Of a DNA stretch of 64,000 bases, positions 43,532-53,715 are shown in pieces. Below the pieces are notes generated by a model. That model was not told where the DNA came from and did not search any database. It saw only the letters and a list, made by a program, of their open reading frames with translations. Position 1 is the first letter of the stretch; the number at the start of each line of letters is the position of its first letter. The position numbers and the translations under genes are program-made. This DNA is from Bathynomus jamesi. Taxonomy: Eukaryota; Arthropoda; Malacostraca; Isopoda; Cirolanidae. The DNA is taken from positions 372,501 to 436,500 of the forward strand of contig JAJOZX010000483.1 of the NCBI GenBank assembly GCA_023014485.1, read 5' to 3'.

Positions 43532-45324
43532 CCCTTTCACTGTCTTGAGTATCATACATGATACTCAGTGCAGTTCACTGAGACGCTTGAGAATCATATA
43601 TGATACTCACGGAGCATATCTTAAAAGGGCATTTTCTTACTGTAAGCATACCATTTATGCTCTTTTATCGGTTCTAGACAGATGAGAAGAAAATAATTTT
43701 TCTTTGAAACATTGTTGAGATCCCTGTTGTGAAACATATTTATTTCTCAAAGTAATTACTAATCATTTTCCCTTTTACCCTTTTTATAGTTTTTTAATAG
43801 GAAAACAATACACTTTGATGAATAAATCATTTATGGAGTATGGAGGAAAATTATATCCGACTTTATTTTGAAATTTTAAGAGTAAAATCCTAATGAAGCC
43901 TATAATGTACAAATCATTTATTGCGATAAAAAATGTTCTGCTAGTATGGAGCAAAATTATAGCATTCTTTATTCTGTAATTAAAATTAATAAAAACCTAC
44001 AAATAAAGCAGAAATAAATCTTTTCAATATATTTTTATTACAATTCAAATAGATTTATATGTTAAATCATACTTTGCTTTCAATTTCCATGCTTCTCATT
44101 GAAGCAAGTTAGACAAAATACTTTATTACATGTTAGGCACTCTGTTCGTACTTGCTTCACTTTTCTTTGTGCCTCTGCTCTGCCTTCAATTGTTGATAGA
44201 TTTTCATAGCAGGAATAGCATCTCTTGCGAACAATTTTACCAGCTTCTTTTCTTGGAATAGGTGTCAGTTGATGATTTTGAGCTGGGCCTCCTATAATGG
44301 CAGGATCAATGCTTCCAAGTAAACATAGTGCAACCAATTTTGTGAAATCAACAAGTGTACTCTTCTTTGTAGGCCTGTAATATTTATTATAAATAACCCA
44401 GCTATCTAAAATTGCAATACCAATTAGCTGGAACACAACTTTCCTGTACTATTTCACATTTTTTCTTGCTGGGCTATAACAGTCAATCCTGCCTTTGACT
44501 CTGTTGTAATCCACTACAATGGATGGTTTGAAAACTGGTTCTCCTCCACGATTTGTTTTTCCTGTATTCGCCTTGTCAGTTCCATGGAAGGTTGAAATCA
44601 TAAGGATCTCTCTTCTGTCATGGTATCTGATGACTCTGATTCCTTCCTGGTTAGAAGCTCCTTTTATTTCACCTTTTTAAATTTTCATTGGCTTCATATT
44701 TACTGGTAAGTTTCTCCAATTATTTTTCAAAGTACCACAATATTCAGTGTTATTAGCTTTTAGATATCTTGCAAGTTCAATACTACTGTACCAATTGTCT
44801 GCAACAAATAGCCTTCTAGTATTCAAGAGTGATTCTCCCAGGTCAATGACAACAGATCCTGAATGGTTTAAGCCTGGTCTTTTATTGCTTGTTCCTTTTC
44901 CATAATAAACAGCAGCATTCCACACATAACCGCTCATATCACATAATTTATACATTTTGATACCATATTTGTATGCTTTACCTGGATTGTAAATAGGTAA
45001 TAGGTATTGCATAATAGGTATTGCATCACATTTCATAATAGGTAAAACCTTATATGATTACAAAGACTCAATTCATATGAAAAATCTCTCTCTATATGGA
45101 AAATGCCTCGAGTATCACATGTGATACTCAAAGCGTACCATATATACTGCATTCTTCATACGCTGAGTATTACATATGATACTCAACTTTTTCCTATGCC
45201 ATAATCATTAGCATAGTCATATATAATAATTTACCAAAAATTTTGCTTCTAAGTAATGCAGTTCTTATCATGAATCAAAATGCGTCTCGGGTAGGTGACG
45301 AAAAAGTGCTGGACAGCAAGAGAG
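43532..45324 (-). mobile_element. piggyBac-like element with TTAA duplication
   Basis: TTAA at 43528-43531 and 45325-45328 flank ends CCCTTTCACTGTC and GACAGCAAGAGAG. Subterminal palindromes GAGTATCATACATGATACTC (near 43547) and GAGTATCACATGTGATACTC-like copies recur several times near both ends and may be transposase binding sites. Confidence 0.9.
44080..45036 (-). pseudogene. piggyBac-like transposase, truncated and broken
   Basis: First fragment 44677-45036: PGKAYKYGIKMYKLCDMSGY, FVADNWYSSIELARYL, NTEYCGTLKNNWRNLP, the conserved DDE_Tnp_1_7 segments with an Asp in DNWY. The middle (44437-44676) reads VIRYHDRREILMISTFHG and VVDYNRVKGRIDCYSPARKN with frame changes. The last fragment 44080-44436 has IAILDSWVIYNKYYRPTKKS and a C-terminal cysteine-rich finger (RKRCYSCYENLSTIEGRAEA, then TECLTCNKVFCLTCFNEKHG), typical of piggyBac proteins. 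The N-terminal acidic half is absent. Confidence 0.85.
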
Positions 45325-46240
45325 TTAATGAAAGAGCAATTATTTTGTAAAAAATAAGTGATTGAATGGCTTAAAATAAACAAACTTCTTATTTTTGTTG
45401 TGCTAATGAAGCTCGATATATGGGTTATTATTAAAATAAAATTATCTTTGGTAATGTATAATACGGTAGTTTTTTCAAAACCAAGCAGATTGCAGGAGAT
45501 GAGGATCTATAATTCACTAAAGCCAGTTCATTTTCAGCAAACTGATACATTCAATTCTTAAGTTTTTATCCATTAAAGCATTATATTAAAATATTCCAAT
45601 GCACAATGTATGAATACATGAATTATTTTAATTTATTGGTAATTATTTATAAATAACTAAATGTCTTATGTATGGTTAGCTCAAATTAACCTGAATATTT
45701 GTGATTAAAAGCAATATTTGAAAAAACCCAGTTAAGTGGGCAAAATAGAGGGTTTCTCAAGTGGGCTTTTTTGAAAAAATGCAGGTGGGGAAAACTGGGT
45801 CACCCACTGATTGAAATCTTATGGTGGTAATTATTCATTTTATCCCTACAGGTCAATTTTGATATGAGAATAGGTTTTTCTGGTATATTTTGGTGTGTTT
45901 TATTTAAATCTGACCTTCAATTCTGTAAAACTTTACAAGGCACCCGCATTGCTATGAAACATGCTACATTAACAAAACATATCAATCGATAGAGCAGAAA
46001 AAATGGTGCAAGCAGCTATGTATCATTTTGAAAATATTAGAAAATAACAAAGTTATGATACTTTGAAGCAGTCATTTTTAGCGATATTTAGCAACAGTGA
46101 GATATCTAGCAACATGTCAATATTTTTTTGCAATTATTAGTATATCTAGTGACATTTGGCAACCCCTTAGTTGCCACACCATTCAATTACTCCATTAGGT
46201 CAGATCTTTATAGTTTGTGTTTTGTTGTTGAGGCGTAAAG

Positions 46241-47168
46241 ATGGATTGTTGTGACATGCCAGTCACTGTGTTTTTTGATAAGTTTCACTCTAAGGATAAG
46301 GAGCTATTTAAATTTTGTGTTGAACACAAGTTACTAGGCCTATTGAGCGATTTAAAGTGTCATTTTTGCCAGAACAAATGTAGAATTGATTACAAAAAAC
46401 ATAGTTTCCATTGTGATAAGACCTTAGGCAAAACTTTGCATAACAAAATTATAAGATGTAATTTTCAACAGTCATACTCTAAAAATACATTTTTCGATAA
46501 AGTTCACCTACATTTTTTTGATGTACTACATTTTGTCAAACTATTTTGTGTACGGTCATTTACCTATGAATTAGTTAAATCCTCTTTGAATATTTCTGAC
46601 CAAACCAAAGCAGATTTTGCTTCATTTTGCCACGGTTTGTATAGATTATATTTTAGATAAAATTGAAAAAAATTGGAGGACACAGTTGTATCGTTGAAAT
46701 TGATGAAGCAAAATTTGTGTGCTGTAAATATAACATTGGTAGATCTATTGAAGGGCAGTGGGTATTTGGAGGAATTGAACTAATACAAGGAAAATTTTTT
46801 TAGTACCTGTTGCAACACATGATGCTAATACCCTAAGTACCATCATTAGAGACTATATTGAACCAGGTACCACTATCATTAGTGACTGCTGGAAGGCATA
46901 CAATTGCTTGGACAAAAGTGAATTTATGCATCTTAAAGTGAACCACACACTCCATTTCATTGATCCAGAAAGTCAGGCACACACTCAAAATATTGAATGG
47001 ACATGGATATATATAAAAGCGTGGACACCGAAATTTGGAAGGAAAAGTGTGCATTTCATAGGTTATTTGGCAAGATCACTTTTCCTGAAATTTACATCAA
47101 ACAATCCAAATGAAAGGTTCCACAATTTCCTTGTGGCAGCTGCCAAATTGTACAATCCTGGATATTAG
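46241..47168 (+). pseudogene. Merlin transposase, second copy, frameshifted
   Basis: The ATG at 46241 begins MDCCDMPVTVFFDKFHSKDK, with a zinc ribbon LKCHFCQNKCRIDYKKHSFH. After the first 139 codons the frame changes, giving EIDEAKFVCCKYNIGRSIEG (first catalytic Asp), a QWVFGGIELIQGKFF string, PVATHDANTLSTIIRDYIEP, ISDCWKAYNCLDKSEFMHLK (second Asp) and TQNIEWTWIYIKAWTPKF (Glu). It ends NFLVAAAKLYNPGY at 47168. All three catalytic residues survive despite frameshifts near 46660-46800 and 46870. Confidence 0.85.
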
Positions 47169-47299
47169 AGGTATGGTAATACATTAAGTTCTTGAAATGC
47201 CCGAGTTAGTGCAAGTTTCATATATTGGCAAGCCAGGTTTGAGGGGAGGGGTAATATGTCTCAAAACAGATGTAAATGATGTAAGAAATGGTGTAAGCT

Positions 47300-47415
47300 A
47301 TATGGAATATATAATATATATATATATAAAATATAATATCAATATATAAAATATATATAAAATATATATAAAATATATCAATATATAAAATATAGAGAAT
47401 ATAATATATATAAAA
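47300..47415. repeat. AT-rich tandem repeat (ATATATAAAATAT)n
   Basis: Irregular ATATATAAAATATATCAATAT-type repeat. Confidence 0.85.
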
Positions 47416-47644
47416 AATGGTGGGATCTTTTCCATTTCATGTACCGTACTGTTTCCAATTTTGTTGAATAAGATATTTAATGTAGATTTTTATGCTGATT
47501 TCAAAAATTTTGGTCTTTTTTCAGAGAAATGAGCAGTTCAAGAATTATGTTTATTATTGTAATTTTGTATGGGATATAATGCCTGGTTAGGTTAATTGAA
47601 TACCTGGTTAGGTCAACGGTAAATTTATAGTATTACACCCATCT

Positions 47645-47908
47645 CCCTTTGGAGGTGAAATTTGTTTTTCTTATGGTTTTTGATGTGTTTTGAATGAATC
47701 TGACCTTCAAAACTGTCAGAAATGACTCGTTTTGGGGATAACCCCCCTCCCCCCAGCTGGCAATCTGGGGGGGACCCTGGTGGGAACCGGGAGTTCTCAG
47801 GTGGGGGAAATCACAGAAAATGAGTCATTTCCGACGGTTTTGAAGGTCAGATTCATTCAAAACATCAAAAACCATAGGAAAAACAAATTTCACCTTCAAA
47901 ATTGACCT
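47645..47908. mobile_element. Palindromic MITE with 90-bp arms
   Basis: GGTGAAATTTGTTTTTCTTA...GACCTTCAAAACTGTC at 47656-47730 pairs with GACGGTTTTGAAGGTCAGAT...AAACAAATTTCACC at 47832-47900. The loop is G/C-rich (CCCCCCTCCCCCC, GGGGGGGACC). One arm also occurs at 48790-48900 and a diverged form near 42690-42760. Confidence 0.8.
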
Positions 47909-48210
47909 AACCTTCCTAACCTAATGTAACCTATCCTAACCTAAACCTAACTAAACCTAACCTAATCTTCATGATATGTATACTCCATTTTACAATGTGG
48001 ACACTTCACTACCATCGATAGAACACCATGAACACGCAGAAACAACATTTTTTTTCTAAATTTTCATAGAAAGCAACAATACAGCGGTAATAATCAAACA
48101 AGCACGTGTCACACCATTCCAGTAGCAAAGTAATTCAAATTTGAAATGGATGGAGCGCAGTGATTGGACAGACATGTAACAGTCAGCCACACACGCATAC
48201 CAAATGAACG

Positions 48211-48239
48211 TGCACACACACACACACACACACACACTA
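48211..48239. repeat. (CA)n microsatellite
   Basis: Pure CA repeat. Confidence 0.9.
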
Positions 48240-48389
48240 GATACACACCAAAAAAATTTTATATCTCAAAAATGAAGCATTTGCAATGGAAATGCTATAG
48301 AAGAAAAGTGTCTTAGAATTAAAAAATCTACTTAATGAACATATAATAATTGCTGGATGTTAGATGGGTGTAATACTATAATAATACCA

Positions 48390-48510
48390 GGTCAACTGTA
48401 TGCCCTTGATTGATTAGGTTAAATTATATTTTCATTAAAACTAACAAAAATATCACAACTTAACCTAACCAATCATCAAGGGCACACACAGTTGACCTAA
48501 CCAAGCATTT
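48390..48510. mobile_element. GGTTAGG-type palindrome, copy 2
   Basis: AGGTCAACTGTATGCCCTTG on the left and its inverted copy CAAGGGCACACACAGTTGACCT on the right, with ATATTTTCATTAAAACTAAC at the centre. Confidence 0.8.
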
Positions 48511-48639
48511 AGTTAACCTACATTAAATATCTTATTTTCAACAAAATCAGAAACTACATGAAACGGAAAAGATCCAAATGGTGTAAGCTATGATAGGCCT
48601 AGTAACATCAGCATTTCTTTACTATTACACCAGTCTCTG

Positions 48640-49085
48640 GTAGAAAGTTTTAAATGCTGGTTTTCAATGTTTTTCAACGTGCTGAATTAAAAAATGATAC
48701 TCATTTCCATCGCAAATGATTTGTTAGAGAGTTATTGAAGCTTAAACTCTAGGTTAGGTTAGGTTAGGTTAGGTTTGCTTAGGTTGTTTTAGGTTCAGCC
48801 AATTTTGAAGGTGAAATTTGTTTTTCCTATGGTTTTTGATGTGCTTTGTATTAATCTGAATCAAATCTTCGGAAACCACTCATGTTTGTAATTCTCCCCA
48901 CCCAAAAACTCCTGGTTCCCACTGGGGGAACCCCAGGCAAAAAAGGGTAGAAAGTTTTAAAAGCTTTAAGCTTCAATAACTCTAACAAATCATTTGCGAC
49001 GGAAATGAGTATCATTTTTTAATTCAGCACAATGAAAAACACTGAAAACCAACTTTTAAAACTTTCTACTGGAGACCAGTGTACT
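48640..49085. mobile_element. Split palindrome containing TTAGG repeats and another MITE arm
   Basis: AGAAAGTTTTAAATGCTGGT...ATTTCCATCGCAAATGATTT (48640-48725) pairs with the inverted AAATCATTTGCGACGGAAAT...CAACTTTTAAAACTTTCT (48985-49072). Between the arms lie (TTAGG)n at 48752-48775 and a half copy of the 47645 palindrome. Confidence 0.75.
48752..48775. repeat. Short interstitial TTAGG repeat
   Basis: Four to five GGTTAGGTTAGG units, the common arthropod telomere motif, but too short and internal to be a telomere. Confidence 0.85.
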
Positions 49086-49279
49086 GTAATAGTAAATATT
49101 TACAGTAACATCTTCATAGTGTCATAACTTTATTTTCTAATATTTTCAAAATGATAGCTGCTTGAACCATTTTCTCTGCTCTATCGATTGATATATGTTT
49201 CGTTACTGTAGCATGTTTCATGGCAATGCCGGTGTCTTGTAAAGTTTTGCCTTCATTTCTTGTGCAAATGAATTACTGA

Positions 49280-49372
49280 ATGCCCAGTTAGGTCAACTGT
49301 ACACCCTTGATGATTGGTTAGGTTGTTGTGATATTTTCATTAGTTTTAATGAAAATAACACGACTTAAACCA
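49280..49372. mobile_element. GGTTAGG-type palindrome, copy 3 (right arm truncated)
   Basis: GGTCAACTGTACACCCTTGATGATTGGTTAGG with the ATATTTTCATTAGTTTTAA centre; the right arm ends at the CR1 LINE. Confidence 0.7.
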
Positions 49373-50083
49373 ACCAACAAAAATATCCTGAGGCCTTACA
49401 AATGATATATGTAAAGGTATAAATGCTGCTTCTAAGCTTAATGTCAACTTGATGTGGTTTTGTGACAAGTGTAGTACTGTAATAAAAAATTTTAATAAGT
49501 CCAGAGGGTCTATTAGTGAGGGAGAGGCCAGACCAACTTATAGAGATACTGCAGTTGAGCCTAAATCTAGTGAAGTAGCAGTTCAAGTAAATTTAAATGT
49601 CCCTATACCTCATAGTGAGCCCAGGCCTAGATATCCTCAGACAACTTCTGAAAATGATGAGTGGACTAAACCTAGGAAAACCTGGAAAGCTAGAATTCAA
49701 GAGCCAAGGAAAAGTGTCCTTATAGAACTAACCAATCAGTTTCATACTTTCTCGCTGGTCCAGGATAGTGATGCGAGTCATTTTTTATTGTGTCATTTTT
49801 TTTTTTTTTTTTTTTTTTTAAAACGAAGGTAGTCTGTTTTTTTTGTTTTTTATTGTTTTAAACTTATTCCATATTTTTCTTCCCTTAATCTAATAAGTAT
49901 ATTAGTATTACCTATAATTTACTATACTATGATGCTTATACGGTTATACCTAGTATATATAGTCATCTTTTAGAAAAATTGAATCACGCAAAAAGTATAT
50001 AATAGAAAGGAAAAACAAACCCTCATTTTTATATGTATATATATATTTTTTAACTAGAACATAAAACATTCTTCCTCGTTTCA

Positions 50084-50517
50084 AACAATATACATAATTG
50101 TGATTGGCAAGAGTACCAGTATATATATTCCAGATAGAAAAGGAAAATATTCACCTTTTTTTGAACCTTTGTTAACCTAATGTTGTTTAACCTTCATTTC
50201 CATGGAAGAATCATCACTAGATTGGGTAGAGCATATATGCTAGTTTCAATATCACAGGTACTGGTATAATATACATAATAAAAAATACATAATACTGGTA
50301 TAAAACAATATATATAATTGTGATTGACAAGAATACCAGTGTGTATGTATATATATTCCAAATAGAAAAATAAAAAAAATAAAAATATTCATCTCTTTCT
50401 TTAACCTTTGTGTTAACCTAATGCTGTTTAACTTTCATTATCTGATTCTATTTCCATTGAAGAATCATTATCACTAGATTGATTAGAGCATATAGTTTCA
50501 ATATCACAGGTACTGGT
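50084..50517. repeat. Direct duplication of about 200-220 bp
   Basis: AACAATATACATAATTGTGATTGGCAAG at 50084 recurs at about 50307, and ATCACTAGATTG...TATCACAGGTACTGGTA at 50212-50264 recurs at 50470-50517. The copies have diverged by indels. Confidence 0.75.
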
Positions 50518-50695
50518 ACTTATTGCAGATTTGGATGTTGACAAAGCCAATGTAGCACCATGTTTTACTTCACTTTCTTAGAATTTTGCATTTTGGGATA
50601 TAAATACTAGCTTTGCTGCTCTGTCTGTGCTTAATCAGTTTCTTTTGGCTGTATAGATATTACTGTATGTGCTAAATGATCTCAGAGGTAATGAA
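50460..50695 (-). pseudogene. hAT transposase C-terminal remnant
   Basis: Reads LRSFSTYSNIYTAKRN, one stop, then LSTDRAAKLVFISQNAKF, the hAT dimerisation segment. A second minus-strand frame, KHGATLALSTSKSA...SMEIESDNES, follows and may be the protein's acidic tail. Everything upstream of this segment is missing, probably lost when the second element inserted. Confidence 0.7.
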
Positions 50696-50873
50696 AGGGC
50701 AAAATAGAGGTGTATGAGTTTGTGTAGGTATATATGTGAGTATGCGTGCGTATGTATCTGGAATTCTGGATGTATGCGTATGTATGGGGTATATAATAGA
50801 TATAAATATGTGTATATAAGTATTTATGTATATATTGGTATATATGTATATGGGTGTATGTGTATGTATAATT

Positions 50874-52693
50874 TAGTGTGGACCAAAAATGAAGGTTTAA
50901 AAATCTTTGTTCCACATGAGTAATGTTATTCCTTTTGCTTACCTTAATCAAATTACAAAATTTGAAACCTCTACGTCAAGTTTTAGGGGTCCCGAGAAAA
51001 TTGCACTTTCCTTTTAATGCTGAAAAAATTAGTTTTTCCTCATTTTCATAAGTTTTGCTTTATTTTTTGTTGGAAATTCTTTACGATTCTTGAAAACTGT
51101 TTTAAGCAGGTATTGTTTGTCCTCTTCTTTAGTTGTCACTGCTTGATTAAATTTTCAATCAATGCAACACCCCGCTCAGCTGTGTCATTTGTCACTCTAA
51201 GGGCACGAACTCTAGCACAGCCTCTTTGGTACTCAGGATCTATTCCCCATGAGAGATAAAATATAAATATGCTAAATTAATCAGACAAAAAAACTTAACC
51301 TGATATCTCTAGGAGCATTTTTCCATCCCAATGAAGAACTAAAGGCTCTCCAGGACAAAATGCTTGCTCTTGATATTCTGTTGCTATTTCTTTGCGTAAC
51401 TTTTGACGAGTTCGAAGCATAGTAGATTTTGACACTGTAATGTTTTCCAAATTATGGCCCAAAGACTGAGCAACAACAGCATAAGACATAGCTGCATCTC
51501 GATTGGAAAGATTCATTCTATCATAGGCTGCTACAACATTTTTGTCAATAGGCTTTGACTTTTTAGGAGCCAACATTTTCTTTTTAAATTGCTCTTCAGA
51601 GGGACCTTGAAAATTCATTTCAAGGTTGTCGTCATTAGTTGATGGTGATGATGACAATGTGAAATCATCTCTATTGGCAGGCAAGAATGATCTTTTAGAT
51701 CGCTTCTGCTCTTTGAGGGCTCTTTCACACTCTAATTCTTCACGATGAAGCCTTCTTTTCTCTCTTTTTGCAAGAATTTGGTCTACTGTACCCATGCTAC
51801 TTTGTGTAGGATCTTCTTGCTGGCTTAATTAGAAAAGCTTGTCTTCTTCATTTGACATCATCAAAAGGGCATTAGAGTGACCAATATCAAGAATTTCAGC
51901 CTTAATTTCATCTTTAAACATAGCTTCTTCAATACAGCATTTTTCCTCAGGCCTTTTTCTGTTTTTCATCAATTTATCATAACAGCTTATTAAAGAGTCA
52001 ATCTTTCGGATGGCACTGTCTCTACGCATTGTGGGAATCCTGGCTTTCTCCCAGTAGGTCATCACTTCATCTAAGCAAAGATTAATGGATCTTCTTCGTC
52101 CCAATTTTTCCTCTTTTTGATTGAAGAAATATATTTGCAAAATTGCAGTTTTGTAGGTAAGCGGCAACAAAGTATATCTTTATTTAAATGGCCAATGAGC
52201 CAAACTTTAGTTTTAGAATGAGTAGCCATTTTTAGTTTAAAAAATTAAATTTCTGAAATAGTAAAATAAACCAGTTAAATTAGGAGATAAAAAGGATAAC
52301 TAAAAGGTTCAAGCCAATTAGGCAAAGCCTTTAATTTAGAGTTGACCAAGGATAATATATTTTATCCAAAATTTTTGTTTTCCTTATTAATAATTTTCTC
52401 TGAAATAATGATCTAAGATTGTTTTTGTACTCTATTAACACCCAAAAATTTCTTAAATAAAAAGAAATTTTTTCATAAGTTGCAACTCAAGAGTTGAGTT
52501 GATCATTGATGTTCTAAGCGTGCCTATTCATTGGAAAATTTGTATAAGTCATTAAATCTCAGGACCCCTAAATATTCTCATATTTGACGAAAATTTTGCT
52601 GACATGTCTATCTGGTCCAAAGGAACAAGGGCATTAATGTGGAACAAGGATTTCTTCAACTTTATAATTTACCCCCCATTTTGGTCCACACTA
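50874..52693 (-). mobile_element. Transposon with TAGTGTGGACCAAAA ends (TAG(G/T)GTGG family, copy 2)
   Basis: Ends TAGTGTGGACCAAAAATG / CATTTTGGTCCACACTA with a clean 4-bp duplication AATT (50870-50873, 52694-52697). Carries a shortened transposase gene. Confidence 0.85.
51040..52170 (-). pseudogene. TAG(G/T)GTGG-family transposase, internally deleted
   Basis: N-terminal part 51829-52170: LCLDEVMTYWEKARIPTMRR and DSAIRKIDSLISCYDKLMKN align with ACQRVIEVWTRARIPTQRID in copy 1. After a stop, 51295-51795 holds the charged linker, NLSNRDAAMSYAVVAQSLGH and LVLHWDGKMLLEISG. The middle is deleted, and 51040-51255 gives the C-terminal RVTNDTAERGVALIENLIKQ, matching VVNDAAERGIALAQ in copy 1. The FDTTASNTG and CRHH blocks are absent, so it cannot be catalytic. 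The two copies differ widely in sequence, so they are not recent duplicates. Confidence 0.8.
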
Positions 52694-53108
52694 AATTGTG
52701 TATATATATGGATGTCATCGCGGGTCTAAAGGATAGTTAAGTGGGAGATTCAAAATCTGAGGCATGGATGGGAGAGTCCTGGAAAGGTTGGACAATGGGC
52801 AGTCAGCTCCCAGCCAGTGTTCTCGCAAGTTTAACGGATCTCAAGATACAAGACTTTCAGTGCAAGAAAGAGGCTAGTTTTTTCTGTAAATAGGCTAAAA
52901 AAGGACATTCTATACTGGTACCATATGGCCTATTTTATTATTTATTTATTTATTTTTATAATATATATCATTGCAAAAGTATACCTTATAATTAAATTGG
53001 CAATATCTATATTAATTATTAAAAAAACAAAACAAACAAAAAACAAAAAACAAAAAAAACTACAAAAAAAACACGAACATAAAAAAAACCATTTTTTTAA
53101 CATCACTA
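52694..53108. other. Right arm of the hAT element
   Basis: No gene. Contains TTTATT and AAAAAACAAA-rich runs before the terminus. Confidence 0.5.
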
Positions 53109-53715
53109 GTCCAGGATCAAGATGAGAAAGCTGAAGAAAGTAAGCCTATAAAACAAAATGTTAGCAATAATAATCCAGACTCATATAAACCCAGGCACTC
53201 TAAAGCTATAGGTGTGTTTGAACCAGCATCCATTATAGGTGACTCAAGTGAGGGGCCTAGGATCTAAATTACCTAACCTAGAGGTAGCATAGCTTACTGT
53301 TATCCAGGTGCAGGGATAAATAGATTTAGTAATAAAATTATAGAAAAAGGATCTGGTATTGACCTAACTGTACCAAAGAATATGGTTATACATGTAGGTG
53401 GAAATAATATAAAGAGTAAGCACTCCGAAAAAAATCATTGAGTCATATAAACAGCTATTAACGAAGTTAAAGGAATGGAGACCTAACCTTAAAACATCTA
53501 TCACAGGTATAATTCCCAGGATACACGAGAATAATAAGTGGTACTCACAAGCACTATATATAAATAGTAGGCTTAAGACACTGTCAGAGCATGGAAATTA
53601 CATATATCGAACTGTGGAATACATTTTACAAAAAGAGAGAGTTCTATAACAGAGATGGAATTCACCTTAATAGTAAAGGGACTGATTTACTATCAAAGAT
53701 TGTATCATATAATTG

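Larger units (their letters stand above)
42874..45809. mobile_element. hAT-like non-autonomous element split by a piggyBac
   Basis: Left end CAGGGTTAGCAAAAAACCC, right end GGGTCACCCACTG. Flanks ATTAAAAC (42866-42873) and ATTGAAAT (45810-45817) match at 6 of 8 bases, as expected for a decayed 8-bp duplication. Subterminal AAAACCC words resemble those of the large hAT at 28495. Without the piggyBac it is about 1.1 kb and non-coding. Confidence 0.6.
45925..49250. repeat. 3.3-kb fold-back structure around a Merlin gene
   Basis: The arm at 45925-46060 (GTAAAACTTTACAAGGCACC ... AAAATATTAGAAAATAACAA) is repeated inverted at 49120-49250 with scattered mismatches. The interior holds a Merlin remnant and several smaller palindromes, so later insertions have spread an originally short palindrome. 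Confidence 0.75.
49766..53108. mobile_element. hAT element with 8-bp GTCCAGGA duplication
   Basis: Ends TAGTGATG and CATCACTA, duplication GTCCAGGA at 49758-49765 and 53109-53116. Contains a T-rich stretch near the left end, an internal direct duplication, a hAT C-terminal remnant, and the second TAGTGTGG-family element. Confidence 0.9.
49390..53715 (+). pseudogene. CR1-type ORF1 with PHD-like motif and SGNH esterase domain, split by a hAT
   Basis: Left part: NDICKGINAASKLNVNLMWF leads into WFCDKCSTVI, the end of a PHD-like finger as found in CR1 ORF1 proteins, then a charged linker to FHTFSLVQD. After removal of the hAT and one GTCCAGGA the frame continues QDEKAEESKPIKQNVSNNNP. The esterase has GDSSEG (nucleophile Ser block, 53229-53247), YPGAGINRFSNKI, VIHVGGNNIK, and RDGIHLNSKGTDLLSKI (catalytic Asp/His block, near 53653). 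One stop near 53267 and two frame changes inactivate it. ORF1 esterases of CR1/L2 elements are thought to act in RNP formation or membrane contact. Confidence 0.8.

Noticed and set aside
48752..48775. Telomere
   Set aside because: Only four to five TTAGG units, internal to a palindrome.
50682..50951. Tyr/Thr/Ile-rich ORFs
   Set aside because: They derive from TATGTGTA-type low-complexity sequence.
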